A model generated the notes under the pieces. It was not told the origin of the DNA and made no database searches. It was given only the letters and a program-made list of their open reading frames with translations. A DNA stretch of 64,000 bases from contig OX637343.1 in the NCBI GenBank assembly GCA_951799405.1, positions 15,106,524-15,170,523 of the forward strand, in the 5' to 3' direction. This document shows positions 42,694 to 53,011 of the stretch, one piece after another. The first letter of the stretch is position 1, and every line of letters begins with the position of its first letter. The position numbers were made by a program, and so were the translations under genes. This DNA is from Agapetus fuscipes (taxonomy: Eukaryota > Arthropoda > Insecta > Trichoptera > Glossosomatidae).

Positions 42694-42812
42694 GTCAACG
42701 ACGCTACCATGTTGAAAGCACCGGTTCCCATAGATCACCGAAGTTAAGCAACATTGGGCGCGGATAGTACTTGGATGGGTTACCGCTCAGGTACACCGCG
42801 TGTCGTTGGCAT
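42694..42812 (+). rRNA. 5S rRNA-like sequence (pseudogene or SINE head)
   Basis: Almost full-length 5S: ctaccatgttgaaagcaccg, gatcaccgaagttaagcaac, attgggcgcggatagtactt, ggatgggttaccgctcagg, ccgcgtgtcgttggc. Differences from the usual insect form include a short alteration after accggttc and t for g in ggatgggtgacc. The internal A-box and intermediate-element regions look intact; there is no T-run terminator after 42812. It is followed at once by a SINE-A head, so it may be the 5' part of a composite SINE rather than a functional rRNA gene. Confidence 0.8.
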
Positions 42813-43133
42813 CTTGGACCGGTTCGTAGTCCAGTGGCAACACTTTGGTCTCGTAAATGGAAGGTTGTGGATTCTCGGATCCCGGCGGAGCACAAAAAAT
42901 TATACCATTTATATTTCCAAATGTGCTTTTCGCTGAGTTGAAAAATTCGTAAACCTTTACCAAAGACCGGTCACTGAAAGGTCCATCCAACCTTACAACG
43001 ACTGGGTCTTGCTTGAGAATTGGCGCTTTCTACAGCGACGACCAAGCTCGCAGAGGGCTCTTGAGGTGTGCACACTAATACACACTAAAACAGCGCTCAC
43101 CAAACAAATCATCCTCATATTATTATTATTATT
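42813..43133 (+). mobile_element. SINE-A, att-tail type, behind 5S-like head
   Basis: ttggaccggttcgtagtcca head, body, then the LINE-D-like 3' module (gagggctcttgaggtgtg, aacagcgctcaccaaac) and (att)n. Confidence 0.88.
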
Positions 43134-43302
43134 AAAAAAAAACACACACACACAGAGTTTTATTTTCACAAATTGAGTGTTTATTTCACCTCAAGTACTT
43201 TCGACTTGTTCACGTCATTTTCATGAGGACACTATTACAAAATTGACAAGATAAAAACCATAGAAACATAAAAATAATGAGTTACGATAAAGAGGTACAA
43301 TT
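43134..43302. other. AC repeat and hairpin remnant
   Basis: acacacacac at 43142; minus strand around 43199-43227 reads CTCATGA..GAC..GTC-GAAAG, a degenerate recurrent hairpin. Confidence 0.35.
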
Positions 43303-43600
43303 AATCTAATCTAATCTAATCTTAGTTGCAAATATATGTTACATTAGAGATTAACATTACATGCATTCTCACAACCAGACACGTACAAGTTTGCGCTTGC
43401 ACATGCCTCATGTGAACCTACAACATAAAAACCAAATCTCAAATGGACATACACCCTGCAAATCTTGCCGTCCTCCCCTGAGACAGGGGTGACATTGGCA
43501 AAGTGAACCATTTTTACAGCATGGGTGGTCAGCCGCATACCAACCTATAAGTCAAGGAACATACACGACAAATTACATTTTATACATCACTTAATAATAA
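43303..43600 (-). repeat. Rep-C copy with upstream spacer, joined to LINE-R
   Basis: Tail taatctaatctaatctaatc; start at 43559; then spacer acatacacgacaaattacat shared with 19938 and 54232; then the LINE-R piece at 43640. Confidence 0.85.
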
Positions 43601-43639
43601 TATCTATGGACAACAAACAGAAAACGAATTCCAATTAAA

Positions 43640-43740
43640 TAAACCCTAGCCGCCAACATTACAGATCAACCGCCATTTATTTCTGTCCTTACATACTTCT
43701 TTCATTTCCTCCAGAGTCATAACCTTCTTCATACAGGCAT
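43640..43740 (-). mobile_element. LINE-R 3' coding fragment
   Basis: Inverted tagccgccaacattacagat and tttcatttcctccagagtca: KKVMTLEEMKEVCKDRNKWR-type frame ending CNVGG-like. Same relation to Rep-C as at 24016-24800. Confidence 0.7.
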
Positions 43741-43797
43741 TTAAGGTTATAACAATTTTATATTTTTTTCCTGTTCACACTTTTCAGTATTTTCTTA

Positions 43798-43945
43798 TTC
43801 CTTGACTAAAAGGTTGGTATGAGGCTGATCCCCATGCTGACAAAACTTGGTTCACTTTTTCCATTGTCACTGCAATTTCAGGGAAAGGCAGTTGCAAGGC
43901 CTATGTTCATTTCTGGTTTTATTTGTTTTGTAAGCAATATATCGA
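43798..43945 (+). repeat. Rep-C, 5' half
   Basis: tccttgactaaaaggttgg to atgttcatttctggtttt; 3' half missing. Confidence 0.7.
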
Positions 43946-44090
43946 GCGCTGTCAGCAAGACAGTCAGTTCAGTGGCTTTGACTGGTGTGTTTTAAATATA
44001 AACAGCATCGGTTCAAGATACTTTTGCCTTTTTGTCGATAAACTAACCCTGAGCTAACATATTTTAGTGGGTAAATAATAAATTATTTTA

Positions 44091-44298
44091 TCTGTAATCC
44101 AAGTTGCAATGCTTCATAACATTGAAAATTCATATTAAAAGCATGTCCACAAACCGACGCGTTTAAGTTCACACTTACAAATGTTGCATGTGTATTTATA
44201 AAAATCGAAACCTCAGATAAACATAAACCCTACAACTTTTGCCGACCTTCCCTATAATAGGGGTGACTTTGGCAAAGTGAACGATTTTGTACAGCATT
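44091..44298 (-). repeat. Rep-C copy, old
   Basis: ctgtaatccaagttgcaatg to gaacgattttgtacagca. Confidence 0.75.
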
Positions 44299-44345
44299 GT
44301 TAAGTGTTTGTTTGTTTTATTTACTTAAATGTAATTAAAAAAAAA

Positions 44346-44670
44346 ACGCAACTAAGCTACACATATAGTGTAACTTCTTGCCGCGTTATCCCCGAAGGGG
44401 TCGCATGTGGCGAGTTGAACCTATTTATTTTTACAGGTAAGGGGGCCGGCCTTAGCCAACCACTTCTGTTGAAGTGGGGGTTTCCCAGCTCCCTAGGGGG
44501 CTGGTACTCATTTCTTGTGAAGGCTGAGTAAACCTTGCCGGTATTTTTATTATGGGGTTTGAAATAAACACCGAAATAGGAAATCATTTCTGACACCCTC
44601 CTCGGTGGGATTCGAACCCGAGCTCACGGGGTAGAATGCAAGCACTCTACCAACTGAGCTATCGACCGGA
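44346..44670 (-). mobile_element. SINE-B, full length
   Basis: Tail acgcaactaagctacacata; head ctatcgaccggac with B box gattcgaacccgag inverted. Confidence 0.88.
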
Positions 44671-44685
44671 CATTTATTGTTTGTT

Positions 44686-44978
44686 TTCCTTGACTTATAG
44701 GTTTGTATGAGGCTGACCCCCCATAATGTAAAAAATGGTTCACTTTGCCAATGTCACCCCTGTTTCAGGGAAGGTCGCCAAGAGCTGCAGGGCTTATGTT
44801 CATTTGAGATTGGGTTTTTATATTGTAGGTCCACATGCGGCATATGTTACGCGCGAAATTATACATGTCTGCTTGTGGGAATGCGTTTAATATGAATCTT
44901 AAATGATATGTTTCTTTGCAGCTTAGATTTCGATGTAGATTTAGTGGTCAACCGCACACCAACCTACACGTCAAGGAG
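44686..44978 (+). repeat. Rep-C copy plus inverted scrap
   Basis: Complete plus copy to gcagcttagatttcgatg (44943), then gtggtcaaccgcacaccaac (44946-44978), the inverted 5' end of a second copy. Confidence 0.8.
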
Positions 44979-45715
44979 TAATCGATGATGATAATACCTT
45001 TTTCTGGCCGGTAAATTTAATAATTGTCTTCCTCTTCACTAAAAGATTTCCAAGAAAGATTCCAAATTGTCAAGCAAAACGCTTTTCGAGTAAAACAAAA
45101 TCCACTAAATGAGATTTTTTTATTAAATTTTTTATTCAAAGCATTTAACACATTCCTTAAAGCAGAATTTAAAATATTCTCTCCGGTCATCTGCTATACA
45201 ATTTCACGTGGAGGGTATTAAATTCACAGACGAGCAACATCCATTCATCCCCGGGTGCTTGCATGAAAAAACCTTAAGATGATCTCGAGTCTAAGCCTCT
45301 TGAGCCGCCACTCTGGATAGCTCCAGGAGTGAAATTTTTGAATGGCATTTGAACGTGAAGAGCTGACATCTTCAAAAAAGTGTGTCCCAACAGGTCGCCG
45401 CGTCCCTCTCGCACCCGAAAATATTTGCTTTGGCGGGGTATTGTCGTCTCCTTCCGACATACTGGAGCAGCCCCACTAAACTCGAGATCGTAATAATATT
45501 GTGGAATATAATCCGACTCGGCAATATAGCTGTTTGAGGAGGAAATATGATGTTTTATTTTTTTTTTGTGATGGATAAGCATTTCTACGCGGTACGTTTC
45601 TCGGGTTTTTTCCCCTGAAAATATATTGAAGAATTATTTGAGGAATTATCGGTAAAAAAAAACGTACGTTTTAATTTGAAAGCTTCTTCTTCTTTTATTT
45701 ATATGGAAATCTGAT
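44979..45715. other. Single-copy-looking non-coding DNA
   Basis: 45250-45540 is GC-richer (cctcttgagccgccactctg, acaggtcgccgcgtccctct). Open frames on the minus strand lack splice-bounded or family-like sequence. Candidate regulatory element. Confidence 0.35.
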
Positions 45716-45718
45716 CTT

Positions 45719-46175
45719 CGGGATGTCCAAATTCTCTCACATCACTCCGCTGTTAAAAGAACTACATTGGCTTCGTTTTCCTCAGAGGGTGGTCTACCAT
45801 GTGTGTTTGATGGTATTTAAAGCCCTTAATGGTTTGGCTCCATCATATCTGGCAGACATGTTTTCCCCCGTTGAGGTGAGTGTGAGGGGGCGGACATTTA
45901 GGTCAGTGGGGTATCGAGCTGTAAGGTTGATGCAGCCTCGCCGTCAAATATGCACTAATTTTGGGGATCGCGCTTTCCGGTTTGCGGGACCAGTGAGGGT
46001 TTCGGAATCTGTTGGAATTTTCAAGAAAGCACTCAAACAGCACCTTTTTAAAATATCTCATTCATGATTAGGAGGGCCCTTGAGGTGTGACATACACAAA
46101 AACGGCGCTCTTTTGTCATGTATTAAATTTAATTAAATAAATTATCCTCATAAATATATATAATATTATTAATAC
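45719..46175 (+). mobile_element. LINE-D 3' end (CR1-like)
   Basis: 114-codon frame: FSHITPLLKELHWLRFPQRV, VFKALNGLAPSYLADMFSPV, CTNFGDRAFRFAGP then a ~15-codon deletion, SVGIFKKALKQHLFK. 3' region gcccttgaggtgtgacatac, acacaaaaacggcgctc, att-rich tail. The 3' region is shared by the att-type SINE-A. Confidence 0.85.
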
Positions 46176-46184
46176 AATATTAGC

Positions 46185-46290
46185 AATGGTTCTTACAACT
46201 CGTCCCCTTAGTGCTCGTTTGTCATATGCCCATCAAAGTTAATTCCAAATGAACAATGTTTATATGTGTACCTACTGGGCCAATGTGTCT
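46185..46290 (-). repeat. Repeat K, longest copy
   Basis: caatggttcttacaactcgt, agtgctcgtttgtcatatgc, actgggccaatgtgtctt. Confidence 0.5.
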
Positions 46291-46300
46291 TAGCTATTAT

Positions 46301-46384
46301 CTATCTATAATCTAAGCTGCAGAGGAATGCTAACATTAGAGGCTCATTTTAAACGCATGCGAATAGACAAGTACATTTTCTTTT
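46301..46384 (-). repeat. Rep-C tail half, decayed
   Basis: ctataatctaagctgcagag to gcgaatagacaagtacat. Confidence 0.55.
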
Positions 46385-46645
46385 AAAAAAATAGATTTGT
46401 GAAGAGGAATGCAATCCCTCAACCTATTCTACCTGGCCAGAAACAGGTATTAATATCATCAATTAATAATTTATTATTGTTTATTTTAATGACTTATTAA
46501 TTAATAATTCCCAATGGCATCTCATGAACCAGGGTCAAAGTGATGGTCAAATGACCCATGCGGGGATCGAACCAACGTTATTCTATTCCAAATACGTTAG
46601 AAAGTTAAGCCCACTTGGCCCCCTCAGACATAACACCGACAAATT
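46385..46645 (-). mobile_element. SINE-G, full length
   Basis: Right head tggccccctcagacataaca inverted; B box ggggatcgaacca inverted; left 3' end aaatagatttgtgaa. Confidence 0.8.
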
Positions 46646-46675
46646 TGAAAGCTTTTTTTTTTCTTTTATTAATAT

Positions 46676-46941
46676 GTTCCTTGACTTATAGGTTGGTATG
46701 CGGCCGACCACCCATGCTGTAAAAATCGTTCACTTTGCAAATGTCACCCCTGTTTCAGGGAAGGACGGCAAGAGTTGCAGAGTGTATTTCCATTTGAGAT
46801 TTGGTTTTTATGTTGTAGGTTCACACGAGGCATGTGCAAGCGCGAACTTGTACGTGTCTGGTTGTGGGAATGCAAGTAATGTGAATCTCCAATGTAACAT
46901 ATCTTTGCAACTTAGATTCGATTAGATTAGATTAGATTAGA
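46676..46941 (+). repeat. Rep-C copy
   Basis: tccttgacttataggttgg to five gatta-like tail units. Confidence 0.85.
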
Positions 46942-47665
46942 ATGTTTTCAAACACAGAATAGCGATGATTCTTACAACTAGTCCCTGGCTTTACGATTTT
47001 ACATTTTTACACCAAATATTTTAGAAAGGAAATTTCAGTTATAATTGTAAGACATGATATTACTCCCAATGATTTTTTTTATGTAGGTACGAACAAGGAA
47101 AATATTAAGAAAAATAGTTTTTTTTAATGTTGCCATAATTTTTTTTCACAACTATTCCACAAATATTTACAACAAAATCAGGTAAGCGCACAACGTATTT
47201 CATTCCCACAAACGCTTTACTTTTCAAATTGAATTCGTTCAAACACAAATAGTTTATGTTCAGTGCCTTTTATCGTTGATAGCCCTCCCGTTTCGAAAGG
47301 TGGACGTAACAAACAAAAAAAAGCTGAAATACTGTAAAGTGCTTAGAGAAGATTCGTGCATTTTATTGGAGGCTGCCTCCGTTTGGATTGTCGAAAAGGT
47401 AAAATGACCCTGTTTGTTTGGCATTTTATGGTTGAATCAATGCCCCGGTTTACGAAATAGGAAAAAAGGGGGAGACGTCTGAAGGTTTTTACAGTTTTCA
47501 CTTTGTGGTGAAATTGTGTAGAGACCAGTGGAGGTGAAAGACTTACAAAAAAAAAACAAAAGCTGGCTGTATTTCTGCTGGATGCTGGATGTATTTCGTT
47601 TTGAGATTTTTATTATGATAGTTTCCATATTTAAAACTCCAAATTCATCAACAGCTTACAAATCA
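46942..47665. other. Non-coding DNA
   Basis: 46950-46985 is a repeat K scrap. 47270-47500 is single-copy-looking (ggaggctgcctccgtttgga, atgccccggtttacgaaata); candidate regulatory element. Confidence 0.35.
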
Positions 47666-47881
47666 GTCTAATCTAAGTTGCAGAGATATATTACGTTTAA
47701 GATTCATATTAAACGCATTTCCACAAGCAGAAATGTATTAGTTCGCGCCAATACATGCCGCATGTGAACGTACAATTTAAACAAATCTTAAATGAACATA
47801 ATCCCTACAACTTTTGCCGCTCTTTCCTGAAACAGGGGTGACATGGGCAAAGTGAACCGATTTCTACAGCATGGGTGGTCA
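47666..47881 (-). repeat. Rep-C copy
   Basis: agtctaatctaagttgcaga to agcatgggtggtcag. Confidence 0.8.
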
Positions 47882-48006
47882 GGTCCAAAAGGTTCATGAA
47901 TTTTTGAACCACATTTTCAGGGTATTTTAAAAATAAATGTTGTTTTCGCTTTGCCGGGAATCGAACCTACGACCTTCCGATTACAAGACCAAAACGTCAA
48001 CCACCT
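47882..48006 (-). mobile_element. SINE-A 5' part, diverged
   Basis: gccgggaatcgaacctacga, aaaacgtcaaccacctacca: inverted head, with part of the body (gtccaaaaggttcatgaatt). Confidence 0.65.
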
Positions 48007-48009
48007 ACC

Positions 48010-48270
48010 ACAAAAGTGTTAAAAGGGAATGTCATAGGTAAGCGTGAAAGGCGAAGACCTAGGAAAGAATGGATTAATCAGATAAGTGAGATTGCAAATG
48101 AATGGAATTTACAAAGTGCAAACAAGAGAAGAGCGTGCATGAAAAGAGTGATGAAACTCGATGAGATGGAAGAAGAATGCAAGGGCAGAGTTAAGTGGAG
48201 ACACTTGTGTAGAGATACCGGCCACCCCATAGAAGAATGGCGGCAGGATCCAAGACAATACAAGACTTGA
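48010..48270 (+). mobile_element. LINE-R C-terminal fragment
   Basis: RRRPRKEWINQISEIANEWN, NKRRACMKRVMKLDEMEEEC, WRHLCRDTGHPIEEW. Frame open; both ends lost. Confidence 0.85.
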
Positions 48271-48668
48271 TTATGGACCGGTCAAGTAGCTCACTAGCTA
48301 TTTAAAAAAAAAGGTTTTTTATCCCTGAATTAAGGAGTGTTTCCATATATAATACACAGGTACTATTTCCATACAATAACAGTAACAGTTCAGAAAAGTT
48401 GAATACAATAGTATACATAATACTGAAGGCGTTGTGGTTTTCAATACACTTTCAAGTATCATTTATTTACATAAAAATACAGATGAAATGTTTGTAGAGG
48501 GCTTAGACCTTAAAAGAAAGCAGTTTGCCAACCAAAAAAATCATTTCAAATGTTTGTTTTGTAGTAAATGCTCTTTGTATTTCTCTCTATAAGGTAAACA
48601 AAGATATCCTTGTGGAATGCCGAGTGGAGACTATTTATTCTCACAAATAAGGAAGCCAGACTTACTCT
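48271..48668. other. Unassigned spacer
   Basis: A scrap accggtcaagtagctc at 48276 may be a SINE-A head remnant; otherwise nothing. Confidence 0.3.
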
Positions 48669-48910
48669 CTAATCTAATCTAATCTAAATGTTACATTGGA
48701 GACTCAAATTACATGCATTTTCACAAGCAGACACGTACAAGTTCGCGCTTGCACATGCCGCATGTGAACCTACAACATAAAAACCAAATCTCAAGTGGAC
48801 GTACACCCTGCCACTCTTGAAGTCCTTCCCTGAAACAGGGGTGATATTGGCAAAGTGAACCATTTTTACAGCATGGGTGGTCAGCTGCATACCAACTTAT
48901 AAGTCAAGGA
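48669..48910 (-). repeat. Rep-C copy
   Basis: taatctaatctaatctaaat to aagtcaagga; lacks the ttgcaaagata word. Confidence 0.85.
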
Positions 48911-48974
48911 ACGTAAAGCAAGGGGTGTTCCATATCTTGAGAGAGAAGTACATCTTGTTGTATTGTTATGAATG

Positions 48975-49090
48975 GTTGATATAGCCCTGTACGTTTATCA
49001 AAGACCAGCCTTATAGCAACTGGGTCTTCTTTGAGAAATATGCCCGACTAGTGACGATCAAGCATGTAGAAGGATCTTGATGTTTTCAAT
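48975..49090 (+). mobile_element. SINE-A 3' half, old
   Basis: ttatagcaactgggtcttct, gtgacgatcaagcatgtaga; ends aggatcttgatg, weakly like the att-type module. Confidence 0.6.
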
Positions 49091-49107
49091 TTATCTTCGT
49101 ATTGATT

Positions 49108-49234
49108 GTCCAGTCGACAGCGCAGTTGGTAGAGTGCTTGCATGCCATGCATAAGAGCTTGAGTCCGAATCCCACCGAGGGTGACAGAAAAAAATCCCGT
49201 TTTGGTGTTTATTTCAAACTTAAAATAAAATACG
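49108..49234 (+). mobile_element. SINE-B 5' part
   Basis: gtccagtcgacagcgcagtt, B box gagtccgaatccc, stops after aataaaatacgtac. Confidence 0.75.
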
Positions 49235-49284
49235 TACAACACGATAATGTTAGAGCTATTTTAAATATTTAAAAAATCAATTTC

Positions 49285-49428
49285 ATGAGACACATTGGTC
49301 CAGTGCACACATAAACATTGCTCAAGTGAAATTTACTGTTATGGACGATGCTACATGCAGCCCTCCTTTGTGGACAACGCGGTAAGAAGCTGCTTTATGT
49401 GTACAACAAAGTTGCGTTGCGTTAGGAA
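49285..49428 (+). repeat. Repeat K joined to SINE-B tail
   Basis: acacattggtccagtgcaca, aacattgctcaagtgaaa (repeat K), then gacaacgcggtaagaagctg and aagttgcgttgcgtt (SINE-B end). The K/SINE-B join also occurs at 2595-2700. Confidence 0.5.
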
Positions 49429-49530
49429 TGTCACTAAGTTTTTGAGATACAAAATATTAAATCTCCAACAAAGCATCAAGATTGGTTCTACCATTTGCAC
49501 TTCACTCTCCATCAATTTTTTCACTTTCAG

Positions 49531-49825
49531 TCAATAGCTCAGTTGGTTGAATGTTTGCATTCCATGTTAGAGGGCTAGAATTCAATCCCGCCTCAAGAGT
49601 GTCGGAAGTGATTTCCCGTTTCCAAGGTTCACTAAACCTTCACAAGAAATGAGAACCAGCTCCTTCGGGAAAAGTTGGGAAAGCTCCAACCTTCAATTGA
49701 AATGATTTGCGTAAGGCTGGCTCCGTTACATCTGAAAATAATACGTACAGTGTACAACCTTTGGGCATAGTGCGGTTGGAAGTTACACGATATGTGCTGC
49801 TTAGTTCCATGTTACGTTCACTTCA
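49531..49825 (+). mobile_element. SINE-B, full length, old
   Basis: cagtcaatagctcagttggt head, damaged B box (agaattcaatcccg), body with many changes, gttacgttcac tail. Confidence 0.75.
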
Positions 49826-49829
49826 GTAT

Positions 49830-50420
49830 CTCGGTCAAAAGATTGCGTTACCATGCTGCCAAAGTACTTAACTCTGTCCACTTTCTCGATGTTTATACCC
49901 TGTAACTGAAAGCAGCTTCAGAGTAATCCAATTGTCTAAATGTGGTTTATATAGTTTTGAATAATTACAAATTTTATGTCTCAATTCTAAGATGAGCTTG
50001 CTTCCATGCTCATTAGTCTTCGTCGCCATTCTCCTCTATTTATGGTAATCTGTTTGAGCTTTTCTTGGGATAAACAGCACATATCTGCCAATATATCCTT
50101 AAGGAACTCTCGGCGTGGTCATCCTCAGGCATTCGTCCCCTCGATTATCCCCTCAATTATGGTATGCAAGAGACCTTCGAGGTGTTTTTTTTTATATTTT
50201 ACATGCTCAAACTTATAATAAAGTCCAATTCATATCAAGCTATATCTACCTTTTTCAGTAGTTCTTGCAGGTCTGGTATCCTCTCTGCCAAAATTATGGT
50301 GTCTTCAGCATTTGGTATGTCGTTGATCACAGCACCATTAACTTATACTCCTATATTAGAAATTTCAAGAGATTCAGAGGAAAATAACTCTCACCAAATA
50401 GATCATTCACATTTAACTGG
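49830..50420 (-). mobile_element. RTE-like LINE, segments rearranged
   Basis: Minus-strand remains: NAEDTIILAERIPDLQELL (mutated FADDTVIL box, 50330-50250), PRREFLKDILADMC and QITINRGEWRRRLMSME (50130-49990), INIEKVDRVKYFGSMVTQS (49910-49835). In intact RTE proteins the last segment lies between the first two, so the order is scrambled. Inactive. Confidence 0.65.
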
Positions 50421-51954
50421 TCTATAATTTGAATAACACACAGCTTTGGTTTTAATTCCTAAGTGTCCCGACATGTTTTCCAGTTTTGATGTTTCATTTT
50501 CATACAGGCGTTATTACTGGAAAAAACTTCCACCGCACCTTCATATGTGTTATCATGCACTTCTAAACCAACAAACATTATAATTCATCGTTCGGGTTAT
50601 TCAATTTTTATTTATTTTCGTCCTCTCGGCAGTTAGAACTTTTGTTAGTGTCTCGATTTCAATTGTCAATTCAACAAACTTCAAATGAACACAATTCCTT
50701 TATTTTTAGATGGACAACTTTAATATAATGTTAAAAAGATTAACAGAAGTTAACTTCATATATAACACTTATTTTCACTAAAAAATCGACCCGATTTATG
50801 CTTTATTACTCTTTAAACGAAAACGACTTCCAACTCAATATTTTCACAACAATGCAACTGTCAAAATACGTCACAGCGTCCTAGGATAAACTACCAACAT
50901 GTACAAGAGTATGATCGCTTTAGTTTATTTTGTAATTTCAAAACAGCAATAAATGCTGCTTGTTCGTACTTCAAATCCTTTAAATAAAACAGTTTATATG
51001 TACCGAAGTATATTTAGTTTTTTTAAAAGAGCAATAAGTGCATTTATGAAGTTTTTTTAGTAAATATGTGTTCAATTGCAACATACCTTGCACTTTTATC
51101 GTTAGATATAAATCAGTCATCTACCTCTTCAATTTCATGAGCTCCTGGTATCCGTGACGTCATTGCAGGTCGACACTGATTGGATGTTAAAATGTCAACA
51201 AGCCAGCGTCCTCCGACAAACCACAAGTATGAACGTAAAAAATTATATTTTATTAAAAAAAAACATTAATAATACTACTTTTTATTACTTTTTTTGTTTT
51301 AATATTTTGTTATTGCCCTTTGACTTTAATTCAGATTTTTAAATGCATGATTTAACGTAATACCTATTGAAATTATGAATGAAATGAAATACAATACAGG
51401 TATACCTTGGGATATTTCCTTAGAAATAAATCTTTCATTGACCTCCTAGTATTACATGTGCTCCGGGTATCCGTGAGGTTATTTTAGTTGGCATTTATGT
51501 CCCACAGGTGTCGATGTCTAATTGCTTGTATGGATTATTTCTTCATGATTGGTTTCCATTAGGTTGTTTTAGTTCAAAAGTGATACACAGATGTCAATGC
51601 TTGCAGAAATTTTTGTCACTTTATATCTTCAAGTTTCATTTACTCCTTGTATTAGTTGGGTTACTCTACTTGTAAAGAAAAATACACGGATGTCAATGAA
51701 CTATTAAATTTTTTATCTTCAACGTCCATCGACTTCTGTCATCCATGAAGTTCTTCGTTTACTGCCACTTAAATCTAAGATTGTCGATCATCTTAGCTGT
51801 TTTTTCTTTAGATGCTGCAGCCCTAAATAGGCTTTGGTGCTATTATAAGAAGGTTTCATAATACTATTTTATGTTCTAGGGTTTACTCCTGACTCAGATA
51901 TTAGCCTATTTAAAGATTTAAAATGTTTCTCTTTGTTATAAAGTACTCTATAAT
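50421..51954. other. Unassigned AT-rich DNA
   Basis: No gene. 51130-51760 contains loosely repeated words (ctcctggtatccgtgacg, gctccgggtatccgtgagg; cacagatgtcaatg, cacggatgtcaatg), perhaps a decayed tandem array or LINE. 51775-51845 resembles the RTE 3' fragment at 35015. Confidence 0.35.
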
Positions 51955-52180
51955 AATCTATAATCTAAGTTGCAAGGATATATTCATTCAAAGCTCTCAG
52001 ATGTATGCCCACAAACAGACACGTGTAGTTCGCGCTTACAAATGCTGATTGTGTACTTACAAATAAAATCCAAACCTCAAATGAACATAAGCCCTGCAAC
52101 TCTTGCCGACATTCCCTGAAACAGGGGTGACATTGGCAAAGTGAACCATTTTTTACAGTATGGGTGGTCAGCCTCTCAGC
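51955..52180 (-). repeat. Rep-C copy, tight subtype
   Basis: tctataatctaagttgcaag to gggtggtcagcctct; the last ~25 bases of the family start are lost. Confidence 0.85.
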
Positions 52181-52233
52181 CAATAATATAATGAAGGACT
52201 AATAATTTTTCAAATAAATAATATATATTTTAG

Positions 52234-52538
52234 CGGCAAGAGTTGCAGGGTGTATGTTTATTTGAGATTTAGGTTTTTTTTTTACTCATCCTGTGATGGA
52301 GACTCTAGATTTCAGAAACTCTAGGGTCTATGAAACTTGTTGTAGTGCCGCAGAGGTGTTTACGAGCTTGGTTGTTTATGTTGTAGGTTCACACGCGGCA
52401 TGTGCAAGCGCGAACTTGTACGTGTCTGCTTGTGAAAATGCAAATAATGTGAATCCCTAATGTTGGGTGAAATTGGCAAATTGAACATTTTTTTACAGAA
52501 AGGGTGGTCAGCCTCGTAACAACCTATAAGTCAAGGAA
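52234..52538. repeat. Rep-C mosaic with SINE-A insert
   Basis: Plus-oriented middle (gcggcaagagttgcagggtg) and 3' half (gttcacacgcggcatgtg to gaatccctaatgtt) around a SINE-A piece, then a minus-oriented start (ggtggtcagcctcgtaacaa to tcaagga). Confidence 0.65.
52275..52378 (-). mobile_element. SINE-A 3' end, poly(A) type, inserted in Rep-C
   Basis: T run, then tcatcctgtgatggagac, gtagtgccgcagaggtgttt, acgagcttggtt. It interrupts the gggtttttatgttgtagg word of Rep-C. Confidence 0.7.
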
Positions 52539-53011
52539 TACTATTACTATTAAAGTTTGTAGTACTGAGATTAACGAGCTCTGTATACGGCCACAAGGAA
52601 ATCATTCCAAAATATAAATACTCGTATATTCATTATCCAGATTTATCTTTTTACAATAACCGTTGAAAAAGTATATTTTTTTCCCATTGATTTCGAGCAG
52701 ATATCTGAAGCCGAACGGGCCATGTGCCTTTGAAGGCATTTGCCTTTTGAAGGCACTTTGCGGGGATAAATAAAATGGCACTTGAAGGTCTCGGCGACGT
52801 GACGTCACGGCGGACGCACAAAGACACAAAAGCGAAGAAGCGCCGGGAATTTTGGAGGGAAATCAATTTAGTATGTAATTATGCACGGAACATTTTGGTT
52901 AATCACTTTTTTATCAAGAAATATGATCTTGAAATATTTCTTAATTAACTGATACCTTAATAATTATTTGAAATATATGTATTTTTTCCATCTTTTGTAT
53001 ATATATATATT
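52539..53011. other. Non-coding DNA with GC-richer block
   Basis: 52660-52870 contains aagccgaacgggccatgtgc, a triplicated-looking ttgaaggca word and gtgacgtcacggcgg (a CRE-like TGACGTCA at 52800). No gene recognised. Confidence 0.4.

Noticed and set aside
4255..52183. A recurrent ~70-codon frame beginning MRLTTHTVKN, seen at 4255, 8231, 24026, 33848 and 51965
   Set aside because: It lies wholly inside Rep-C and is conserved only because these copies are young. Other Rep-C copies break it, and there is no domain.
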